NCBI GenBank assembly: GCA_030435675.1
Contig: CM059625.1
Location: 7,936,001-8,000,000, forward strand
DNA: 64,000 nucleotides
From: Steinernema hermaphroditum
Taxonomy: Eukaryota; Nematoda; Chromadorea; Rhabditida; Steinernematidae
Direction of reading: 5' to 3'
The notes under the pieces were generated by a model that was given only the letters and a program-made list of their open reading frames with translations, did no database searches and was not told where the DNA came from. Within the stretch, counting starts at the first letter, position 1, and every line of letters starts with the position of its first letter. The position numbers and the translations under genes were made by a program. Positions 1 through 14,810 of this stretch are shown here, in pieces.

Positions 1-727
1 CTGAGGTCATCGACGTTTGCAATGCTTTTCATCACACTTTTGTTGAATGGCGTTTGGGTTCAAGCAATTAGTGGATTGTACAAGGTGCTAAAGTGCAACT
101 TTTTACACCTTCAGTGCAGTGTTTCAGGCTTTCGGACAACAGTTCGTGTCTGATGACTTCTTTCTTGCCACCATAAGTTCATTTGCCGCTATTTTCAATT
201 GCGCCAGCCGTGTTATGTGGGGAAGCCTGGCCGACAAGACTTCCTACCAAACGTCAATGGTTACCGCCTGTACAATTGGGTGTGTCCTTATCTGGACCCT
301 CGGACTGGTGCAGCTGTTGGCAAGTCCTGCACTACTGTTCATCTGGGTACGATATTTACGTCTTGTCGAAAGGTTTATATTCATACCTTCAGGTTTGTGG
401 TATGTTCTGCTGCGTCGGTGCCACTTACTCCCTACTACCGTATGCGTCACACAAGTGCTTCGGGGCAGAGCACTTCGGCCTTGTTTACGGCTTCATTCAA
501 ACTGCTTTGGTACCGCTTACTACAGATGGCTTACCTTTTTAATGTTTTAGACTTTTTCGGGTATCATCAACGCTCTCCTCTCCCAATTCGTCCTTCCGCG
601 TGTCGGATACATAATTCATTTCCTTATTATCGGTTCTCTCCTCTTCGCGTCACAAATTATTTCAGCGTTCATCAATTTTTCCAAACACGGTAGTCCGAAA
701 GCGATCTCATACGAACGCCTTGAATAG
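1..727 (+). CDS. MFS transporter, C-terminal part (5' end outside window)
   Basis: Last part of a multi-pass membrane transporter of the major facilitator superfamily, resembling the monocarboxylate / oxalate:formate antiporter branch. Exons that join in phase: 1-84, 128-346, 393-509 and 551-727 (stop TAG 725-727), giving about 198 residues. Visible family features are a glycine-rich helix, a loop reading FNCASRVMWGSLADK that matches the MFS loop between helices (R-x-x-x-G-x-x-(A/S)-D-(K/R)), and further hydrophobic helices (VGYIIHFLIIGSLLFAS). The introns are only 41-46 nt. The substrate cannot be inferred. Seen: helices and loop motif. Inferred: subfamily. The 5' exons lie to the left of the window. 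Confidence 0.75.
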
Positions 728-894
728 CCCTACGGAGCATTTGTTTAAAATGTGATATGAACTGAGCTATTTGTATATCAAACGGGCGGCAGCAGCGATA
801 AACTCATTCGCTTACACATACCACACTCTTGGAAGCAGGACAGCTACACAAAAAAAAATGTTTATATCAGAACAAACACACTTATACTCATTCG

Positions 895-2185
895 TTAGTC
901 AAACTTAGGCATGCCGCAACGAGGTCCAGTGAGTAAGTTGGTAACGTTTACAGGAATTCCTTTATGTCGGATTTCCAGGAAAATTGAGTCGGTTCCGTCT
1001 TCACAGACCAGACGGTTGGCAATGTGCTGACCGGCTTCAACGTTGATGCTTCGACCAAGAGCAAGGTCCTCGCGAAAACGCACGTTGTAAATTCGAGCTT
1101 CGAAATCTTAAATGTGCACACAGTGAAGAAACGCTGGATCCGAAGTTAGTATTACCGATCCAGCTTCCGCTTCCAACGATGAAAATTCCGTCGTTGTTGC
1201 AGCCATCGTAATTTCCCTTCTGCGACATAGTCAAGCGGAATCGACCAAAGGCAGATCCGCTGATCGGACTGTACACCATCGGGGCTCGCGTAGAATCTTC
1301 GGGATCGTCTCCAGGGGCTAACGGGCAGTTCAGTTCCCATCCAATAACACCGTTGAATCGCCTAAATTGTAATATATGGAGGACTTTACCTGGAATGTAC
1401 CTACTTGTCCGATTTCATGGGTGATCCGATTAAGGAGTTACGAGTATTTGTTTCACATACTTGTCCGATACAGTGACCCAAAGCAGCACTGTGTTCTAAG
1501 TACTATCGTCTGACACTTACAATTGTTAATCTGTTCCAAAAAATCGATGGCGACTCCTTCTTTGAAGACTTCCATGCGTACATATGGAGTCGCACCTTGC
1601 TGGCCTTCTGGCAGAATGCATTCAGAACGTCCGTTGATTCCAATGCGGTCGCCCGCTTTCACGGTGCCCCCGAAAGTGTCAGGGATCATAGTATGGATGA
1701 GTGCGTAGTACCCTGCGAAACGCAAAGCTGGCAATTAACTTGTACAAGTCGCCGAAATACCTTGCCAAATGCCAGTTCCCTCAATGCGTACTCCACGATC
1801 AGCGCATTCTTTATCCTTTTCACCGGCATAAGGCATGTAATAAGTCATCTCTCCATCGAAGGGTGCGTAGATGACAGAACCTTCATCGCACTCAAAATCG
1901 ATAGCTTCGGGCATCGAACGGTCACATCTAATCAGACTTCTGAGTTCAACAACTTAGAGGAAATGAATCACCTTTTCCCCTTGAAGGTTCCGCACGTGCC
2001 ATCCTTGTCCGGACAGCCTCGCGGTACGGATTTCGGATTACTTGCACAAAGCTTCGCCATACAGCCAATGGCATCGCTGTGTTCTGAAAAGATTTCTGAT
2101 CAAGGGGAAACGACGCCAACAAGTACTTACCAGCTAGGAACACTGTAGCGAAGACCACAACTAGTACTCCAAGAATAAAGCGCAT
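895..2185 (-). CDS. lect-2: LECT2 (leukocyte cell-derived chemotaxin-2)-like secreted protein, two domains
   Basis: Secreted protein with a signal peptide (MRFILGVLVVVFATVFLAG) followed by two tandem LECT2/M23-peptidase-like beta folds. Exons: 2131-2185, 1972-2083, 1761-1927, 1521-1727, then an unresolved linker between 1361 and 1521 that may hold micro-exons, then 1156-1361 and 895-1106. Domain 1 has the LECT2 pattern IDFECDEGSVIYAPFDG, then GVRIEGTGIWQG and GATPYVRMEV. Domain 2 repeats it (GWELNCPLAPGDD, MVYSPISG, NNDGIFIVGSGSW). The histidine of the HxxxD zinc motif is not visible in domain 1, so catalysis is unlikely. In C. elegans, LECT-2 acts with SAX-7, MNR-1 and DMA-1 in dendrite guidance; orthology is inferred from the fold only. 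The linker splice model is the weak point. Confidence 0.75.
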
Positions 2186-3003
2186 TTCTGCCGATTAGTA
2201 ACTGATCGACTCTTATGAACAGTTTTGGAATTTGTTTACTGGAAAACGACACCGAAATATGAGATCGCGGAATATCAAATTTTCGAGAGAAGAAAAATTG
2301 CCCACGAACTTATCAGGGAGTCCAACGGAGGTGAACTCAGCGAGATCTGACTGATAGGAAGATAGAGCGGTGGTGATCGGGGAAGGACCGCGAGTTTCGG
2401 ATCCGTATGATGGATTGGAGAGGGTTGCAATGTGCTATATGGAGGGAAAGCGTTGAGGGTGCGAGCAGGAGAGGCCGTTGAACGAGGTGAGAACAGAGGG
2501 ACCACAGGCGCGATAGCTGCGATAGAAGGATATGGCGGATAAATGAGTAGAGGATGGACGATGAACAGATGTGGTACGTTCGCTCACTCAGTAGGCGCTG
2601 TGCCAGCAAAGTGCTCTGCAATAAACAAAGATCGGTGGAATTCACCGATTGACAGTCTCAAATTTCAATGTCGCACGAAAATTTTACTACGATTTCGATA
2701 CTCATAAAGATTAGAAATAAGCGATCTACGAACATAAAAAACAAAAAGAAGATGAGGTGGACGCAAGTTGTGTCATACCGTACTCCTCAATCATTGTTGA
2801 GCGAAGACCTTCTCTCGGATTCTCATCCCTTTCGCTGTAAAGGTCCTGACTGGAAATGCCTGCACGATGATGGATTGTTCACTTTCGTCATTTTCAACCC
2901 CAGTTTTCGTGGTTCTTTTGCGGCACGAATGTTTCCATCTAGTATTTGTTTTCTGTGTGCCAGTAAAATGTGCTTTTTAAACTTTCTGTCCTACTTATTT
3001 TAG
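2186..3003. other. Intergenic, shared 5' flank of lect-2 and chch-3
   Basis: Divergent upstream region of the LECT2-like and MIC19-like genes. It holds purine-rich stretches around 2280-2560 and an AT-rich stretch near 2690-2750. No gene is supported. The open frame at 2668-3003 ends exactly at the acceptor TTTATTTTAG that precedes the chch-3 start, so it is most likely upstream or outron sequence. Confidence 0.6.
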
Positions 3004-3847
3004 ATGGGTGCCGGACAGAGTCAAGCCCAGTCTACACCGTCAACTGTCCGTGTTCAACAGACCGACATTCCGGAAGAGTACAAATCGGTCGGAGTTTCGT
3101 CTGATGTCGTGCAACGCGTTCAGGCCCAGCAAGGAGGCTCTGCTGCAAACAGTATTGAATCGGACAAACTGAGGTGAGGGATCACAACCGGCCTGCGGAA
3201 TATTTGGGTTTATCGTATGAGAAGAGCATTCACAAACTGACGAGTTTTTCTATTCGATGAGCAGCTGCAATAATTTTTCTCAAAAGTGGTAGAAATACTT
3301 TGGTTTGTTCTAGAAGCAACTTGCTCTTAAGGTTATTCATCAAGTTATTCGCAAGTTTTGCGTTCAAAAACTGTTTTTTTCCCCGTGCTTATGTTCAATA
3401 TGAATTTGGGTATAAAATATCTAAATATTTTTCTATTTTTCATCAGTTTGAAACCGTTCCACTTTCAGACATGAACTTGTTGCTGAACGCGAACGCAGTG
3501 AAAGTCTTCGCCTTCAGTTGAACAAGCTCTCGGAACTGCAGAAGCGAAACAGCGGATCATCGGCAATTAGTATGGAAGAGCTTGAGGAGCGCAAAAAGGT
3601 TTTCGATGAGACAGTTCAACGTGTCCAGAAGCAATTCTTCAGCTATCAACGTGAGAACGCATGCTCGGGAAATGAATCTGTAAGGATTTGCTGTATACTG
3701 TTGTAGAGTGTGCATTTTTGGCTATTTTAGGAGCTTATGGGCTGTCTTGACAAGAATAAGAATAGGATTCTGAACTGCTCCTCGCTTGTCACCAAATACG
3801 AGGAATGCGTCAACGATTTCCGAAAGGAAGTCCTCTCTCAGTCGTAG
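3004..3847 (+). CDS. chch-3: MICOS subunit MIC19/CHCHD3 homolog
   Basis: Mitochondrial inner-membrane (MICOS) cristae-junction protein of the coiled-coil-helix-coiled-coil-helix family. Exons 3004-3173, 3469-3679 and 3731-3847 join in phase to 165 residues. The N-terminus MGAGQSQAQ has Gly2, the myristoylation context of MIC19. A charged helical middle region follows (residues about 55-115, rich in E, R, K, L). The C-terminal CHCH domain has twin CX9C motifs (CSGNESELMGC and CSSLVTKYEEC) spaced by ten residues. The acceptor-like TTTATTTTAG lies directly before the ATG, which fits trans-splicing. The length is somewhat shorter than vertebrate MIC19 (about 227 aa). Confidence 0.88.
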
Positions 3848-4805
3848 TTTTCGTGCTGCTACTTTTTTAGTTACTAGAAAATCAGCAATTTCGGTGGTTC
3901 TGTACTATAATAAAAAAATTGAGCAAAATGTGCTGCGCACTAATTTTAAGTACGTGAGGCCGTCATCGATTCAGTAGTCCCACGAAGAGGCGCAGGAGTA
4001 ATTTCTACTCTGAAGACACATGTTGCTTTTTCTAGAGTTTTCTGAAAGCACTAGGATGTTTAGGTACCTTGATGATTGTTGTTTGTCACGTGTAGTCTAG
4101 CGCAGAGTCAACTGTGTTGTAATGTTTGGTCAATGAGTATGCGACTAATGCCTTGTTATGATGTCAAAGAATCAGCTGATCGAAAAATCATCCCTCTTTG
4201 TGCGAAAGCAACGCTGTTTTGACTTGAACGTGGAGTTTTCTGGCAATGGGTTATGGTCGTGCTTCGCTTTGTTGTAATTTTAAAGGGCCAGGTCATGAAC
4301 AAGAAAGCTTTTTAAAAGTTCTGAAAATTTGCGAGCTCGTAATTCTTGAAAATGCTAGTAGTCTTGTCATTTCTTGGAAGCTATTGGTTTTCGTTGCAAA
4401 ACCGATTTCATTATCGTTTTTAGTGACCTTGAAAACACGGACCCAAACATTAAGCATAATTTAATGTGTATATGGTGTAAAAATAGTTTAAATGAATTTG
4501 TTCTATTGTATTCATGGCACTTGAATTTTGCTCTTCCCTCAATAGCGCTCTGCGTCAAGTACACTGTCCAAAACGAGTTATAGTGAGTACATGATCTGGG
4601 CGGTTGTAGTGTAGCTCGTTTGATGCTTTCGTCCTCTTGGGATGTTATCATCATTTATAGTCGCGAAATCAGCTCGCAGATCACTAGTTCACCTATGTAG
4701 AAAGGGGAGTTCGGGGTCTCTGGATATACAGGTGATCTTCTGACGCTTTACTTTTCTGCGGCTTTGTGCACATCGTTGGCTTCTAGATGGTTACTGCATT
4801 TTCAG
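3848..4805. other. Intergenic, AT-rich, no gene seen
   Basis: Downstream flank of chch-3 and upstream flank of the first TMEM86-like gene. Short open frames on both strands (e.g. 4246-4464) lack splice support or family similarity. The sequence GCATTTTCAG at 4796-4805 abuts the next start codon and is a likely trans-splice acceptor. Confidence 0.55.
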
Positions 4806-5675
4806 ATGTCATTCGTTCGTAATTCGTTTTTCCCGTATGTTGCTCTAGTGGCCCTTTTCTACGTTCAATCAAGCGGATTCGTTAAATTTCACGACAACGG
4901 ATATGCGTACTGGTACAGTCACTATACTACTTCATGGAATAATAAGAATTTCAGGAAAGTTTTGCCAGTGACAACGTTGGGAATGTTCATGTATTTTTTT
5001 GCCACCGTGGTTCCTGAAAAGGAGAGGAGAGTTCACGCATTTGGCCTACTGCTGGGCGCTCTCGGAGATTTTCTCATTGGCCAATTCGAAAATGGAATCG
5101 TCACTGGAGCTATCGCATTCGGTACCGGACACATATTTTATCTCGTAAGTGGAATGCTCGACTTGCTTGACTTACAAAAGTTAATTTAGTCGACGTTCGC
5201 GCGCCGCATTCAAAAGCCAACCTATGCTCTTGTGGGAGGAATCCTGATCTACGGAATTGTCCTGAATCACTTCTGTCTAATGCCTAATCTTGGAGCTCAT
5301 CCCATGAACACTGTGATTCTTCTAGTTTATTCACTTATTCTTTCATCTGCGGTGATTATTAGCGGATCAATGTACATCGAAGGAACCAGTAATGAACAAC
5401 CCAACGAAAAGGTGTCGCACTTTTAAGAGCTGTTGTAATCGGGCATTTAGGAAAATCTCGTGCGCTTTATCGGTTTCGGTGTCTTCGCTATTTCTGATTC
5501 TACACTCATACTTGATCACGCTGGATATCGGGTTCCTTATGCCGAGGTCGTCATACTGTCAACATATTTCACAGCTCAGTTCATCATAATGTGGTCAGCC
5601 TGCTTAGCACCAAAGAGCAAGCAGATGGCAGTTCGATCTCATAGTCTTCGCAGCGCCCGCCGAAAGGTTGCCTGA
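4806..5675 (+). CDS. TMEM86/YhhN-family lysoplasmalogenase-like membrane protein (copy a)
   Basis: Eight-helix membrane protein of the YhhN/TMEM86 family, whose characterised members hydrolyse the vinyl-ether bond of lysoplasmalogens. Exons 4806-4912, 4955-5144, 5190-5411 and 5451-5675 are all in phase and give 247 residues, close to the usual 220-240. Family features: WKVLPVTTLGMFMYF (the K-x-L-P helix), LLLGALGDFLIGQ (G-x-x-x-(G/S)-D), AFGTGHIFYL (the GHxxY helix), and VFAISDSTLILDH with AEVVILSTYFTAQ near the C-terminus, where the family's conserved SD and TYY-A-Q positions lie. Start ATG chosen because TTTTCAG directly precedes it. A second, more diverged family member follows 539 bp downstream on the same strand. 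Confidence 0.88.
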
Positions 5676-6213
5676 GCAGGCGTCTTGTGTGTGTGGTCTT
5701 GTGTTATATATTGTATACACCAATGATAAGTTCGATCCTGGCACAGTAAATACTTGTACAATGACCATTTTAAATAGTTTTCAGCACCAATCAAATTGAC
5801 TCTGGGACAAGCGACTTTTCAGGGATGTTGTGGTTGTTCGCGATTCCGCCAAAATGAACGGGAAATTTGTTTGTGTCGAATTTCGAAAAGAGGATGACAA
5901 CATATAGCGCAATCAGTCGTTCGCGTGTCGCTTCATGTTGTGTCTAATTAAATCAGTCCGATCGCATTCAAGCAGCCGATTGACAGGGTCCTCTCTCTTC
6001 CACCTTCTTGGCCTCTGTGATCTTGGAGCGATTCGCCCTGCAAGCGATTAGTTCTGGTCAGAGTTATCGAGCACTTTCTGTTAAGTCTTTTCGAACGCTG
6101 ACAGTCTCAGCGGAGTGTAATTCGACTCGTGCCTTTCCTCTGTTGAGTCGTTTCTATTGCATACAGGCCCTGTCAAGCGTAGTACTCAACTGTGACATGT
6201 TTCAGAGGAGAAG
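5676..6213. other. Intergenic spacer between the two TMEM86-like genes
   Basis: Contains the 3' flank of copy a and the 5' flank of copy b. The open frame 6008-6217 has no family similarity and overlaps the leader just before the next start. No gene is supported. Confidence 0.5.
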
Positions 6214-6974
6214 ATGAGCTCGCTCGGCCCCATGCAAATGTGTCTCATCTACGGAGCCTTTGTGCTTCTGGTCTACATCGAAACGGATCGGTTTATGGTT
6301 GACGCTCCAATGCTGTCAGCTCTGCCTGTCGTGGTCCTCGGACTGATGACTTTAACCGTTAACATGGCCGCGAAACCAAAACTTCTGACCACTTTGTATT
6401 TTCTCCTTAGCGGTATGCGCAGCTATGTGACGTTTCCATTGACCCGTCGTCGATTGCAGCACACGGTATCTACAGGATGAGCACGTCAAGGTTCTACATG
6501 GAGTGGTCGGCGATGGAACTCGGACTTGCCAACATCTTCTACTTGCTTTCCTTCATCAACCTCCTCCGCAAGTTGTGGATATATCTGGCAGCTGTGACGT
6601 CCCTCTATCTCGTTGGATTCGCCTATTTCTGCTTCGCCGACCTCTTCTCTTCCATTCCTTTCCTTGTTCTGATGCTTACGTTCGGCGCGACCGTCATCTC
6701 TGCAAGCATGGTGTGCGCCGGCTCTGTTTGGAGGTACAGCGCTCAATTTACCGACGCCAGACAGGTTGGCAGACGAAAACAATTAAGGTCCCATTCGATT
6801 ACAATTTAGGCCTCACTCATGCGTTTCGGGGGGCTGATGCTCAACCTCACTTGTACTTCGGCATTCCTTTTCAGCCAGTTCGCCACTCGAAAACATCAGA
6901 TGTTGTGGTTCATGAACGTCGCTCACTACGTCGCCCAACTCTTGTTATGTTTGGCTAATGAGCGCACTTTCTAA
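6214..6974 (+). CDS. TMEM86/YhhN-family membrane protein (copy b)
   Basis: Tandem, diverged relative of the upstream TMEM86-like gene. Exons 6214-6412, 6460-6764 and 6810-6974 (stop 6972-6974) are in phase and give 222 residues with seven to eight hydrophobic helices. Recognisable: MEWSAMELGLANIFYLLSFI (position of the ALG-D...GHxxY helices), LVLMLTFGATVISASMVCAG, and a C-terminal WFMNVAHYVAQLLLC matching the terminal TYYxAQ helix. Key polar positions kept in copy a are altered here: the GDFLIG motif is absent, reading GLANIF instead, and SDS is replaced by FS. It may therefore have lost or changed enzymatic activity. Family assignment rests on layout, synteny with copy a and the last helix. 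Confidence 0.7.
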
Positions 6975-7280
6975 GAAGGAGAACATCATGGCTATACGGA
7001 TACAAACCGCTTTAACTACACTCTGCAACAATACTGCGCCATAAAACGGGTCTCACTACGTGGTCCCATTCAGTGTGAATGATACAAAGAATAAATCCAA
7101 AGCGATAGTCAATCGCGGCGATATGTCTGCTGCCTTCTACTTGCGTACTAGTCAAATTCTTGGACGTTTTCTGCGTGATGGTACTGTTTTCTGGCAGAGT
7201 AGTCTTCGTTTTCTTCGTTCAAGCGGGCTGTTTCTACGTCCATATCTGGCTTCGCGCTACTTAAGATGTAGTCCGCCTTC
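6975..7280. other. Short convergent intergenic region
   Basis: 3' flanks of the second TMEM86-like gene (+) and the SLC12A8-like gene (-). The open frame 7060-7284 shows no family features. Nothing else seen. Confidence 0.5.
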
Positions 7281-9486
7281 TTAGTTGTGCCAATGGATTC
7301 CACAGAGCTGACAGCCGTTTTGAACATATGCGAAAGGGAGAACTGTGTAATTCCTGAACACGGTCGAGTGCCTTCGACATTGCCGTCGCCAAAGTTTACC
7401 TTGGAATACCGATGGGCAGACTCTTCCGATGTAGTAGTAGAGGAGTGCCAGCATGATGAAGTGGATCATGGCTACCCAGAAATTGACAAACAAAATGATA
7501 ACTATGTTGACAATTGCCTGGAAAGAATAAGTTTGCAAACGCCGTGTGTGCGAAGTTATACCCCAACGAATGCCATGTATCTGTTGCTGAAAGCGGAGTA
7601 CCACGATTGCGGCTGGCCGACGATGGCATCACTGCTATCTAGTGTAACTTAAAGAGTCTAGGGTAACCTAAACTCAAAGTAATTCCTCTTACTTTTACTG
7701 TGTGTACGTTCTGGAAACAGCTGATCAAGATCGGATTCACTTTTTGATGCGGCATGCTCCTTTAGGTTTCCCATGCTTCCATAAGAGGCACGAACTCTCT
7801 CAGCGTCGCTAAATGACGGTGAAATTTGTGGATCTATGACTTTGAATTGTTGTATTACCTCACTTGTTTGACTGCTTGCAAATCATAGCTCATTGCAAGA
7901 GACACGTACGAGTAGTTCACGAAGGCATACGTAATCAGGAATGGCATTGTAGAGAGGATGGCCAGTTGGTTGAGGTCGCCGAGAAGAACAAAAATTACGG
8001 CAACTCCCATCATGACAACGCTTGCCAGAACGGGGTTCTTGTTGGGACCATGCTAAATATGCATTTTCTTAACTTTCCGTCGGAACCAGGTTTACCCCTC
8101 TAGCGAGAACATTCATTGCCGGAATGATTCCTTCCGCCGCGATGCTCTGAATGACTCGAGGCGTTCCGAGAAGAGAGCCAATAACCGAACTCAGGGAGGA
8201 GATGTATAGGCCTGTGAGGAAAAGAACGCCCGTCAGGGATACTCTTTCGTTAATGAGACTGTCACAGAGGAGAAATCCGCGATCTACAACTGCTCCCAGG
8301 ACAACGATAAACAGGAAGCATGTAAAGGAGCTAAGAGAATGGTTAAATTAAGATTACTAGCGATCGTTTGAATATCTTGCCTCACGCCTACGGCGGAGAG
8401 TTCGCCAAGAGGAATGCTCTTGTGAGGATCTTTCAGGTCTCCACTCATGTTCACTCCCGCCAAGACTCCCAGGAAATTTGCAAAGAAGACTCCAAACACA
8501 GTGAAGAAGCTCTGCGGGTCATGATGCACGGCGTATCCGTATTCAGTGCAGTTGGTACCTTCAAACTGTGACTCAAAATTTGCCGAAAAGCGTGTGGCGC
8601 TAAAGTGCCCCACGCCGTACTCTGAATACGCTAATTAGTTTCGTTGAGTTGAGTGCTTTTGATACCGGCGTTCGTCGAAAACAAAGCCCCTAAAAAGAAG
8701 TCGATGACCGCCAGCATCAGGAAAGCCAAAAGAACGAGCTGCAGCCGGATAACCCATCGGACTCCTGCTGCATTAATAACTGAAACGAACCAAATACTGA
8801 AAAGCAGACAATTCAGCGTGTACCTGTAAGTGCTACCAAAATACTGATTGAGATGACTTTGATGACTACCCGGCTGTCAGAATCGAAGAATTTTGCCATC
8901 GACTCTCCGAATCCAACGGCCACCAGTCCAGTAGCTACAGCCTGCATTTTGATATGTGAAGTCATTCCTATCCGAAGTGATGGCGTACCTGTCCAAAAGC
9001 GTACATGATTCCGATCGCACCACCGATTTGACCTCCGAGGACGTGTGACACGAGAAAGTAGATTCCTCCACTCTGGATCTGACATCTCTCGCATATACCC
9101 ACTGCAGAGAAGACCGAGATCAGTGAGAGCACGGTACATATTATCAACAGTAGCACCGCATTACCAATTCCAGCCGTTCCCTAGAGGTACTAATTTGAAA
9201 CAGTTGGTCAAAGTGTCAATACCACAATCCAGCCCATACGGAGAAAGATGATTATTCCGAATATGTTGACCATAACCGTAGTAAACACTCCATCCCACGT
9301 GCCAAACAGAACTGGTTGGTTAAGCAAGAGGTTTCTGTAATTTTAGGCTACACTATGTTGACATTTAAGTTGTGTTCACCTCTGCCACCATGGAATGTCG
9401 TCATCGCTGCGGCCGCGCTGTTCCTGTGCGAACAGCGAATCCTCCGGCTCGTTGCTGTCGATGGCAACAGGACCCGTCGAGCTCAT
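7281..9486 (-). CDS. SLC12A8-like cation-chloride cotransporter family member
   Basis: Twelve-helix transporter of the SLC12/APC fold. Eleven exons join in phase to 580 residues: 9380-9486, 9223-9334, 8989-9180, 8824-8941, 8666-8779, 8381-8621, 8096-8330, 7859-8052, 7693-7808, 7562-7638 and 7281-7517. Diagnostic stretches in order: [20 protein letters not shown] (TM1), [18 protein letters not shown] (TM2-3), [39 protein letters not shown] (the GDL-P-SIP-GxL signature), [31 protein letters not shown], and C-terminal helices [14 protein letters not shown] and LLYYYIGR. Order, loops and the tail helices match SLC12A8 rather than NKCC/KCC. Exon 6 to 7 needs a GC-AG intron (8331-8380). Human SLC12A8 has been reported as a nicotinamide mononucleotide transporter, but that is debated; the substrate here is unknown. 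Confidence 0.88.
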
Positions 9487-13217
<3,731 letters not shown>

Positions 13218-13428
13218 AGTTCCATTAGACTTGTTGTGTTATGTCATTTCGTGACTACGGTTAATAACAAAATGTCCGTTTATCAACGTTTAGTGCCAGA
13301 AAGGTCTATCGAGCACAATGCATATTCCATACGAACAGCAGAAGCGGACAGAATATGGTCGGGAAGCATCTAAGAACATAGAAGGAGAAGATTCTTCTTT
13401 TTGTACAAGACGAAGTGATGCGAAATGC

Positions 13429-13846
13429 TTACAACCGAGATGAGTCCACGGAGACGTCGGGAATGGAGCGGCGACGACGAAGGAGACAACTCATCGGCGA
13501 GAACTCGCACTGCTCATGACCATCATGATTTTTATATGATAGGCGAAAACGTTACCTGCTCCCAGCCGTATCCCATGATCTTCTCGCGCTTTGCGCCAAC
13601 CTTGAAGACCTCCGCCATTCTACCGTTGTTGGCGCGGTACGAACCATCGACCAGCACAGGTGACTGCCAAGTATCGTCGTGAGCCTAAACGTTCTTGGTT
13701 TCAAGTTTGGGAACGAAATTCAAGGCTGAGTGTGCACTTGGTTCTAACGTTCCATGCCTACATACCGCATTGGCAACGACGGTGCTCAGAAGGAGCAGAC
13801 TAGCGAGGACGCAGAGGTGTTTGCGAACGTCGAAGGAGGACTGCAT
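13429..13846 (-). CDS. Neuropeptide precursor with allatostatin-C/somatostatin-like ring
   Basis: Small secreted prepropeptide in three short exons: 13766-13846 (27 codons), 13556-13684 (43 codons) and 13429-13509 (27 codons with stop). Introns are phase 0 (81 and 46 nt); total 96 residues. It has a signal peptide (core CVLASLLLLSTVVANA), a spacer, a dibasic KR site, a 20-residue peptide containing GYGWEQCEFSPMSCLL, then four arginines and a short tail. The ring CEFSPMSC is C-x6-C and aligns with the allatostatin-C core (Q)CYFNPISC(F): same spacing, same F, P and S. Seen: signal peptide, cleavage sites, ring. Known: AST-C peptides are disulfide-closed, inhibitory, and act on somatostatin-like GPCRs. 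Inferred: homology. The gene is tail-to-tail with the K+ channel. Confidence 0.72.
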
Positions 13847-14810
13847 GTTGGAACGCGCACTTAGAGGGATTGATCGAGCTCCGAATCGACGGTTCTCCGA
13901 AGGGCTGAAAGTATGGAAATGGTTCGGGAGCTGCCGGAGTGGGTGTCGCCGTTTATGGCCGCTTGCGATTGAGTCAATTACTTAAACGCCGTGATTAAGC
14001 CAACCGAACCGTTTGCGTGAAACACGTAAATGAGGAGAGTAGTCGAGATCGAAAAGCCGTGCCTCGAATCAACAAGGACCGCCTTATATGAACGCCGATT
14101 AACAAAGCCACTTTACTGAGAACTCCGCATTTGACAATAATACGTCATGAGTCCAGAAGTTTCATATTGAAGGGACAGTCTTCTTGTCCCTAAAAAGGTG
14201 GGCGCGCTAGGGCAGCGAGGTCAATGCCTCCGATCGAGACCTTCTTTGTCTGCACGACTGGCGGACAGGAAAATGGGAGGGAGCGTTGTTTGTACAATTT
14301 CAAGAAATGAAGATTCACGTTGGAATTTATGAAATTAGTGTGCCTCATTGCCTCTGAGCGTCAAAATCGAAAATTATCGCACTTGGCCAAACAATTGCAC
14401 ATTCCGAGGCGGATTCTTCTTCTCAAGATGCCATGCTTCATGTTCCGATGAAATTTTATGCCTTCTGTCCCGTCAACGTTCGTGCTCGAGATTCCTCTCA
14501 TCTGCATTACGCTTGATTAACTTTTCTTTTCATTTCCATTGGGACGTTTCATAGAGAGGAGCAAAGGTAGGAATGTGAAGTAGAGCCGGATATGCTGTCC
14601 GAGGAAATCCATTTTATTCTTTCAAAAACTGAATGTTAAAAGTATTTTGAGAACAGGCTTTCAATGTACAGATATCGCAATCATCTGTCAAATATACACA
14701 CAATAGAGATGGGATAGAAATGTGTGTTCTAGATGAGTCAAGGACGTGAAATCTGAATGAAGCAAGCAACGGAGGAATGATCTGTGGAAGTGCAGTTCTG
14801 TTGGTCTGTT
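13847..14810. other. Intergenic, upstream of the neuropeptide gene
   Basis: Upstream flank of the neuropeptide gene and 3' flank of neprilysin, both on the minus strand. Open frames such as 14348-14554 and 14614-14826 have no domain or splice support. Nothing else seen. Confidence 0.5.

Noticed and set aside
13425..13682. 85-codon plus-strand open frame over the neuropeptide gene
   Set aside because: It is the antisense shadow of exons 2-3 of the neuropeptide gene, with no start context, domain or splice sites.
13429..13846. Alternative reading of the ring peptide as CCHamide, calcitonin or elevenin
   Set aside because: CCHamide needs CxxYGHSCxGAH and an amidation Gly; calcitonin rings are N-terminal with a long amphipathic tail; elevenin rings are larger. 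The F-x-P-x-S-C core fits allatostatin-C best.
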